A stretch of 64,000 nt of DNA from Ianthella basta (taxonomy: Eukaryota > Porifera > Demospongiae > Verongiida > Ianthellidae). Below are positions 61,489 through 64,000 of the stretch, piece after piece; position 1 is the stretch's first letter; the number at the start of each line of letters is the position of its first letter. The stretch covers positions 2,574,851 to 2,638,850 of the forward strand of contig OZ025885.1 of the NCBI GenBank assembly GCA_964019415.1. The letters are read 5' to 3'. A model generated the notes under the pieces. It saw only the letters and a list, made by a program, of their open reading frames with translations. It had not been told where the DNA came from and made no database searches. A program made the position numbers and the translations under genes.

Positions 61489-61602
61489 TTAAATGCTGAC
61501 TAATCGGTGTCTCTGAAGATTTAGACCACTCAGCACTCGGGAGCTTCGCGCCCTCGTGCCTCGTGCTCTAAATCTCAGAGACACCTCTTGGTCAGCATTT
61601 AA
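61489..61602. repeat. Hairpin element with about 37-bp arms (copy 2)
   Basis: Duplicate of 42117-42230 within the right copy of the segmental duplication. Confidence 0.65.
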
Positions 61603-62785
61603 CTATTACATAGTATAGTATAGTATATAAACCACCACTTTCACCGCCACCAGCATGTGTATACAGTGCAAGTTGCAATCTTTGCATGCAGTATATGCAC
61701 CAGTGCTTCTATGAAGAAGGCCACCAGATTTCCTCTTTTGAAATATTTGCGTGTTGTCACAAGAATCCTAATAAAGCACATGCAAGCATATACACAGTGA
61801 CAGATTGCTGTATACTCTGTATTGATCTGCTATATACTAAACGAACCTCCATGTTCATGGTGCTTATTCTTGAACTGTGCAGGCAGCTTAACCTCATTGT
61901 CTCTTGTGGCAGATCTATATACTACTTTGCAATCTTCACACATTAGGTAGGGCCAGTATGTAATTAAGGGCTCTCAAGATCTCTATGAACCTTATCCTGG
62001 TATATAGCTAGTGGTCAGGCACATTGTGTACTTGCCACGCAGCGGTCATATATATATATTCAATGGAACATCCTAAAGGGTCCTTCACATACAAGCAGCC
62101 ATCCCTACTGCTGAATATGATAATGCAACAAAATGTTCAAGCTAACAAAAAGAATTCACCAATACAATGATGCAGGCATTAATTTATATATATAATAGCA
62201 CAGCCACAAGACGATGTGGTTAAAATCTCGAAACATGTACAATGTATAATTCTTATTACATACAATACAGCTATATACCAGTGGGCCAGGAACATGCAAT
62301 TCTTAGCTTGAACAGTCAAGTACAAGGCTCTAGCCATAAAGTATCTTTGGAGCGCAGCTACATACAATATTACTTATATTATACTATAATAATACTTGTG
62401 TTTAAGCTAGTTCACAGGTCTATCTATATAATGTCTATGGCTATTTCACTAGGAAGCCAAGCATGCAATGTTATTATTAATTGGCAAACTGCAATGGGAT
62501 TAGGAAATGAATGGCATGGTATATGTAGGTGCCATAAGGGTCTTCCTATATATAGCACATAGCTACCTTTATTAAACAATGTGAAAACAGTGTAAAAGCT
62601 GCAGTATACTTGAGCACATGGAGGTACATGCATATATAAAATGAAAGTGCTAAAGTATACATATAAAGGTTATAAAGGTATATACAATGTGTAAGAATAA
62701 ATTATACTGAAATTGCATCAATATAATATTATATGAACTCTAAGCATGAACATTAGCTAAGTAACGTTATATAGTGTATACTAAA

Positions 62786-62989
62786 CTAATCTTTGCTAAT
62801 AAAAGCTAGTTCCAGGGCACAGGCAACAAATGGGTCAAGTTCTTTGATAACTGAAGCTGCATCCACCTTGCTTCTGTCCTTAGGATGGACCTTGATTTTT
62901 GTGGGGTCACAAAACTTGCTTGCAAACTCCTCCTCTGGTGTCTTCCCAACCAGAACAGCAAAGTCAGCCATCCACTGACAATTCCACAA
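62786..62989 (-). CDS. Last exon of KH gene E (remainder beyond the right edge)
   Basis: 67 codons plus a TAG stop, starting LWNCQWMADFAVLVGKTPEE and ending in the family signature KELDPFVACALELAFISKD. Acceptor and length are identical to those of the other E10 exons. The following intron (to base 64000) aligns with intron 9 of genes A and C, including the same TIR element at 63047-63511. Gene E is therefore the next array member and probably continues past the window with E9 about 2 kb farther on. Confidence 0.75.
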   Translation of the reverse strand: MWNCQWMADFAVLVGKTPEEEFASKFCDPTKIKVHPKDRSKVDAASVIKELDPFVACALELAFISKD

Positions 62990-63046
62990 CTGTGTGCAAA
63001 ATGTGCACAGGAGAGGTATAATTGTGGTGGAGGGTGTATGCCATAC

Positions 63047-63511
63047 TTTTTGGGTTGGTTGTCTGGCCTGGATGGTTGCAATCGGTTATTGGCCTGGTGT
63101 GGTCATAAATGGAGGCTACAAGTCTAGTTCAAGCAGTGGTGAGTGAAACGAGGAAGACTGGCATATAGTGTGTTTGGATGATTTAAGGCTGAGAATGGTG
63201 GGGATATTTCTGTACCAAGAGGGAAAATGTCTCCACAATAAGTGAACAGACGGCACGGGGGCTAAACAGACTTGTGCTGATCTCATGCAACGATTTTTTG
63301 AAACCTACGTTCCAGACCACTGAGAAACTGTCAAATCACAACCAGTCGGTGATTCCAGTTGCCCAAGTTCGCCACTTACCCCAAATTCCCTGCACAGCAT
63401 TCGCCAACAGAATTGGGTATACTAAAGGTCTCGCCAAAATTATGCTATTCGGTCAATAATTGATAACTGATAATCGATTGCAACCATCCGGCCAGGACAA
63501 CTGACCCAAAA
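63047..63511. mobile_element. MITE-like element, orthologous insertion in gene E intron 9
   Basis: Third copy at the same intronic position; the inverted ends are still readable. Confidence 0.65.
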
Positions 63512-64000
63512 GTACTATATCTGTTCCTGTATATATAATGAGATTTGGACCTTCAAGCAATTGCACACTGTTATACATTAAGGTACTAAGTATAATTATG
63601 GCTATATATATAGGGACCACTTTCATTTGCCTTCATTTTTTATGGTTTAGTTATTTTCATCATCAGAAGTCTTGACCCAAGTATCATGACTGTATATGTT
63701 CACACCGTCACAGGTTATGGAGGATGAAAGTTATAATAATTATTTGTAGTGTGCATGGTATTAAAGCTACATAGGCAAAAGCAATGTACCTAAAGGAAGC
63801 TTTATAGCCATATACTATCTACATATACATGCATGCAAAACTAGTGACAAGCTATCTTATTATAATAAATGTAACGCATATTTCAATGTTCACGAATTAC
63901 TCCTTTATTCTGAATGGAATGTCACAAAACGTGGTAGAATTACGAAAAGGCGTAGCGAGAGTAACTTAATTGGTTGAGCCAAAATTTGGTTTAAAGTCAT

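Larger units (their letters stand above)
60818..62117 (-). pseudogene. Decayed E10+E9 pair of the KH family (copy 4), split by an insert
   Basis: Duplicate of copy 3 at a constant offset of 19372 bases, with the same indels and the same insert. It lies just downstream of gene E's stop codon. Confidence 0.6.

Overview
The window looks like nuclear DNA of an animal with a small, AT-rich, transposon-laden genome, probably a marine invertebrate. Genes have GT-AG introns. (CA)n arrays and TA-flanked MITEs are abundant. There is a CR1-like LINE whose N-terminus carries a 2A motif, a two-exon fragment of an ATP9/Neo1-type P4-ATPase, and a collagen-like exon. A sponge would fit, but the sequence alone does not prove it.

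The backbone is a tandem array, all on the minus strand, of one multi-exon gene family that I do not recognise beyond its KH RNA-binding domain. Splice sites can be read across paralogs. The plan is a 26-27 codon first exon, a KH domain split over two phase-0 exons, an E4 exon, and a conserved C-terminal block E5-E10. From left to right there are: exon 1 of a gene running off the left edge (226-306); complete gene A (20418-4246, 10 exons, 519 codons); an orphan last exon, B (22191-21988); complete gene C (39202-28522, 10 exons, 514 codons); complete gene D (58566-48058, 12 exons, 576 codons, two KH domains); and the last exon of gene E (62989-62786), whose remainder lies beyond the right edge. 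Decayed copies of exons E10+E9 sit downstream of A, of C, of the truncated copy at 43.4 kb and of E.

A recent segmental duplication (36687-43434 and 56267-62806) copied the first three exons of gene C and placed them in front of an older single-KH gene, giving the double-KH gene D. The left copy is broken inside a last exon at 43434. There it joins a foreign block (about 43.4-48.0 kb) holding a collagen-like exon, two ATP9-type exons and anonymous DNA. An intronless sulfotransferase-like gene (+ strand, 22436-23290) lies next to orphan exon B.

The introns are full of mobile DNA. Gene A carries a foldback element with 9-bp target duplications, a Ty3/gypsy pol scrap beside a decayed hammerhead-like sequence, a frameshifted LINE, and a hAT remnant nested in a HIRAN-like MITE. 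Gene C carries an 890-bp repeat with a readable empty site in gene A, and a TIR element. Gene D carries a HIRAN-like MITE and a pogo-type element reduced to its DNA-binding domain. A 478-bp CpG-rich TIR-bounded insert, present in both duplicate copies, holds a perfect X-box, an ETS motif and a 27-codon first-exon-like ORF whose phase fits exon 2 of genes C and D.
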